Assembly (NCBI GenBank): GCA_023227825.1
Contig: JALOCJ010000002.1
Coordinates: 62,001-126,000, forward strand
From: Candidatus Cloacimonas sp.
Lineage (GTDB): Bacteria; Cloacimonadota; Cloacimonadia; Cloacimonadales; Cloacimonadaceae
Length of the DNA stretch: 64,000 nucleotides
Direction of reading: 5' to 3'
Shown: positions 62,401 through 64,000 of the stretch, piece after piece
How positions within the stretch are numbered: position 1 is the first letter of the stretch
How the letters are laid out: every line of letters begins with the position of its first letter
Position numbers and translations under genes: made by a program
Notes under the pieces: model-generated
Told to the model about the DNA's origin: nothing
The model's database searches: none
Seen by the model: the letters and a program-made list of their open reading frames with translations, nothing else

Positions 62401-63355
62401 ACCCATCAGTGTGTTTTTTAGTATTGCGCCTCCTTTTTATGCTACCTGGTGGGCTTATTTGCTATATATAATTGCTATTCTTTTCTCTATTCGGGGAATT
62501 TATAAACTGCGCACCAGGCAATTAAAACTGCGTAATTTAGCTCTGGAAAAAACAGTTGCAGAGCGCACGCAGGAAGTAATTGAAAAGCAAAAGCATATTC
62601 AGGAGTCAATTAACTATGCCTATTTTATTCAAAAGTCAACTTTGCCTCAGGATTCAGATATGGCAGATGCTTTTGCTTCACATTTTGTGCTCTGGCAACC
62701 CAAAGCAACTGTGGGAGGTGATTTTTACTGGCTGCATAAAAACGAAAAAGGAGAGGTCTATTTTGCCGTTATTGATTGCACGGGTCATGGAGTTCCGGGT
62801 GCTTTGCTGTCAATGACTGTTTCCTCTCTTCTCAATCATCTGATTAAAGATATTGGAATGGATAAGCCCTCTGCCATTTTACAAACAATGCATCAGGAAT
62901 TTGGTGCTGCCTTGCATCAAGAAAATCCTGAAGCACAACAGGACGGAGTGGAAATATCTTTTCTGAAAATAACTAAGGGGCTGATAACTTTTTGCGGTGC
63001 GGGACTCAATTTGGTGTATTATGATAAACAGAGCCAAACTTTGAATCAGATTCGCGGAGACAGATATGGCTTAGGTGGTTTGAAAAGACATCTGGAACTG
63101 GAATTGACGGAACATAATTTACCTTGTTCGGCAAACCTGCTGCTCTATCTTTATACCGATGGTATAATAGACCAGCCGGTTCCCGATGCGGAAAAAATAA
63201 AGCGTTTGGGCAACGTTCTCTGGTTGAAACTGATTTCCGAGCTTGTTTCTTTGCCCTTATCTGAACAGAAGACCCTTTTGGCAGAAAAGGTAAAAGCTAT
63301 GCTGGATTTTTATGAACAGCGAGATGATATTACGATTGTTGGCTTACAGCTGTAG
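59456..63355 (+). CDS. Propeller sensor with Y_Y_Y domain, one membrane helix and SpoIIE phosphatase
   Basis: 1299 residues. A signal-anchor (ITAAIFTLLLLTVLQS) and a large extracytoplasmic beta-propeller-like region (about 30-880), then a Y_Y_Y domain (about 895-990, YRLLGYEKNWKQRDY and LPPGHYEFQIYG), one transmembrane helix (995-1015), a coiled coil with RTQEVIEKQKHIQESINYAY, and a SpoIIE/PP2C domain from about 1070 with VGGDFYWLH, DCTGHGVPGALLSM, GAGLNLVYY and YLYTDGIIDQ. This is the hybrid-sensor layout with the kinase replaced by a phosphatase. It would dephosphorylate SiaC in answer to an outside signal, the part of SiaA in Pseudomonas. RBS AAGGAGG. Confidence 0.88.
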   Translation: MAKRIRITAAIFTLLLLTVLQSAQNSATDILSQYQKIQYETQKSRLFRYEDGAPKSNYSVVDNYGYLWLEVYPSKIFKFNGISFQNITKQLPQVERDSLLNNSLISDNNKNIFFVGRHYLYKWNGYKIIKYAFPKDDRIREYKGIKNKILAVGDKGYAVLKDNSWKYIRIPVKHYVQEELLAYVSFNKDSDLLNWQKQEFILDKNDCLYQLHYNINYETVFLNPEEDLVITGYSDKGLKNIPCITKEEIYKQFTAQKKKFVPSFHITDNDDIYILCDRTEYIYKLNPEKALFQRVNLVKGVLLDSSSSYGSHRNFLTSCRNDTLFFSEIDSGIDYNKEEYYYPNYNPDQDCYIFYKNDCSFIKADYNKSLNYQALVLTAIPGISSLNPVTMPEASTEGEYVYYRKFTNIFIKNNNVLYSITDKKIPGVHRIYITNVDSNTFQFISVADKANYLTIIDYNPVSKCIMFAGQEGIREVCISKQSDLLYEYYEYQYQYLLHMLISVNYPRGLLHNLEYYDNKVKKFITLLLLHNDKGINKLYEYEDNGNYFKTLELINNQKAASLYMLEYNNSILHITEFDLTRGKIKKEDKYKNIKSYSTLNDYLLLIDDKHCFTLKNSEGTIKGNLEQIIKPWTAMLKANNIKYELLYSLFFPEVIDENTIFVSSREYPIVQNEQGENEVSAAIPYYTKNPLPATKTALVGNPPNKFNTVPLIYDCKQNKIYEKPTWINTLFCKTLEGTKVHIIHFQKTQKGNYFRISAYANKDIVLSNNDFIYQLTNNELPEYTFFTDKAKYFPKIGNKLYYLYQGKWDNVNLEDFSQYEDLQDVTEINNDLWLVFSNALVRHSMVFKEDFIFKQSDGLPENILSMYELEGNYYIVTRSGIYKFTTEEEGAMLIVPAVNVNGKLYPSGVANKFNYKQNNIIIPVDILNAMYPEKMKLTYRLLGYEKNWKQRDYLPQIEYPKLPPGHYEFQIYGTSPIGKKAKPISVFFSIAPPFYATWWAYLLYIIAILFSIRGIYKLRTRQLKLRNLALEKTVAERTQEVIEKQKHIQESINYAYFIQKSTLPQDSDMADAFASHFVLWQPKATVGGDFYWLHKNEKGEVYFAVIDCTGHGVPGALLSMTVSSLLNHLIKDIGMDKPSAILQTMHQEFGAALHQENPEAQQDGVEISFLKITKGLITFCGAGLNLVYYDKQSQTLNQIRGDRYGLGGLKRHLELELTEHNLPCSANLLLYLYTDGIIDQPVPDAEKIKRLGNVLWLKLISELVSLPLSEQKTLLAEKVKAMLDFYEQRDDITIVGLQL

Positions 63356-63383
63356 ACAGAGGATGCCGTTTCTCCGGCTACAC
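63352..63383 (+). repeat. REP-like element, family B
   Basis: GTAGACAGAGGATGCCGTTTCTCC then GGCTACAC; the GTAG head and the closing CTAC pair, and AGAGG-type arms pair around the GATGCC loop. It begins inside the stop codon region of the phosphatase gene and could also end its transcript. Confidence 0.65.
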
Positions 63384-63394
63384 AATATTGAGCA

Positions 63395-64000
63395 ATGATG
63401 ATTAACAAAAAGAAACAAAGAAAGGATGAGCTGCAAGATAAACTTCTTTCTGCAGTTGTTTCTGTTTATTTGTATATGGCACGCACGGCTAAATTCAAAG
63501 GTGCAGAGATAAATTTTGTAGACCGCATTCTGCAAAGTATGTTTGGTGGTGAAATTCCTCTTTATAAAATTGAGCAAGCAAGGCAGAAGGCACTTTCCTT
63601 AAGGGAGGCAGCCAATTTTTTGAATAGGACTTTAAATGCTGCCGATCGCACCAAAATTATCCTGAACCTCATCTCCCTTGCCTATTATGAACGCAGTAAA
63701 ATAAATATTTTAGGCAGTGTGGAAATTGTAGTTTTAGTAGACCTTCTCCGTTTGGAGGTGAATCTGCTGGATGCCATTTATGACCTTTTTGAAGACAAAA
63801 CCGATTTCATTAACTTATCGCTTTCTTATAAAGATATGGAAACGGGCTTGCTAAGAAATTCTATGTTATGGTCAGCGGAAGGAGGTGATTTTAAGTTCCG
63901 GGGTCCGCATAATAATGCTAAACTCCTGTTTATTATGATTGAATCCCTGGTTTTAGTAAATCCCTGTTCTAAAAATGATAAATCCATCTGTTCTTTAGTG
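63395..64000 (+). CDS. Unidentified protein, N-terminal part (3' end outside window)
   Basis: 202 codons are open from the ATG pair at 63395 to the window edge. The start MMINKKKQRKDELQDKLLSA and the helices with VVSVYLYMARTAKFKGAEIN, and later SLAYYERSKINILGSVEIVV, suggest an all-alpha domain, similar in feel to TerB-like modules, but no defined motif was matched. There is no signal peptide and no strong ribosome binding site. It lies 39 bases after the phosphatase gene in the same orientation and may belong to the same operon. What follows it is unknown. Confidence 0.5.
   Translation, partial: MMINKKKQRKDELQDKLLSAVVSVYLYMARTAKFKGAEINFVDRILQSMFGGEIPLYKIEQARQKALSLREAANFLNRTLNAADRTKIILNLISLAYYERSKINILGSVEIVVLVDLLRLEVNLLDAIYDLFEDKTDFINLSLSYKDMETGLLRNSMLWSAEGGDFKFRGPHNNAKLLFIMIESLVLVNPCSKNDKSICSLV

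Noticed and set aside
1..64000. tRNA, rRNA, riboswitch and transposase genes
   Set aside because: Intergenic stretches were read on both strands for TTCGAATC-type T loops, conserved rRNA blocks and DDE/Y1 transposase motifs; none were convincing. A structural RNA search program could still find a diverged one.

Overview
The window is an AT-rich, densely coded bacterial chromosome segment. Several secreted proteins carry signal peptides and end in type A type IX secretion (T9SS) sorting domains built around YPNP and YNLKGQ motifs. SecA has the large Bacteroidota-type insertions, there is a 29-residue mS38/COX24-like ribosomal protein, and central metabolism is built on pyruvate and methylmalonyl-CoA. 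Together these point to a Gram-negative anaerobe of the Fibrobacterota-Chlorobiota-Bacteroidota or Cloacimonadota kind. A relative of Candidatus Cloacimonas fits best, but this is inferred from gene content and was not checked by alignment. No rRNA, tRNA, CRISPR array, transposase or phage gene was seen.

Layout. 1-5 kb (+): the end of a T9SS protein, a divergent cysteine desulfurase with an IscU-DUF59 fusion scaffold, and a T9SS protein. 5-13.3 kb (-): a secreted protein, the trxB-alaS-glycosyltransferase cluster, and recG. 13.5-15.2 kb (+): a TPR-like protein and a ComEA-like helix-hairpin-helix protein. 15.4-27.5 kb (-): secreted endonuclease I, gmhA, add, an AAA ATPase/DUF4276 pair that resembles a defence module, rnhC, folC, a pilin-like protein, a lytic transglycosylase, a ferritin-like protein, a flippase-like membrane protein and malic enzyme. 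27.9-33 kb (+): a probable transcarboxylase operon (12S subunit, 62-residue small subunit, fused 5S-biotin subunit) running into pyrR-pyrF. 33.2-46.4 kb: a T9SS propeller protein (+), a PP2C phosphatase (-), an asparagine-synthase-like pseudogene (+), and on the - strand a secreted M14 carboxypeptidase next to a 2023-residue gingipain-type C25 protease, a pilin-like remnant, and HU with the mS38-like gene. 46.9-64 kb (+): a possible winged-helix protein, an iron alcohol dehydrogenase, secA, topA, an ABC permease, an ICMT-like methyltransferase, then a SiaB-SiaC-class III cyclase-propeller/SpoIIE phosphatase signalling cluster and a truncated gene at the edge.

The genes suggest an amino-acid or peptide fermenter. 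Secreted proteases and a nuclease break down polymers outside the cell; malic enzyme and the transcarboxylase handle pyruvate, oxaloacetate and (methyl)malonyl/propionyl-CoA carbon; and a partner-switch system couples an extracytoplasmic sensor to cyclic nucleotide synthesis.

The most unusual non-genic content is a set of small hairpin repeats between genes. At least 17 copies of one family share a GRGGAY-like loop and a trailing TTCCGG-like box, while their stems differ in compensated ways. A second family looks like classical REP elements with a GTAG head. Larger composite repeats lie in inverted orientation on both sides of the 24.6-35.1 kb block.
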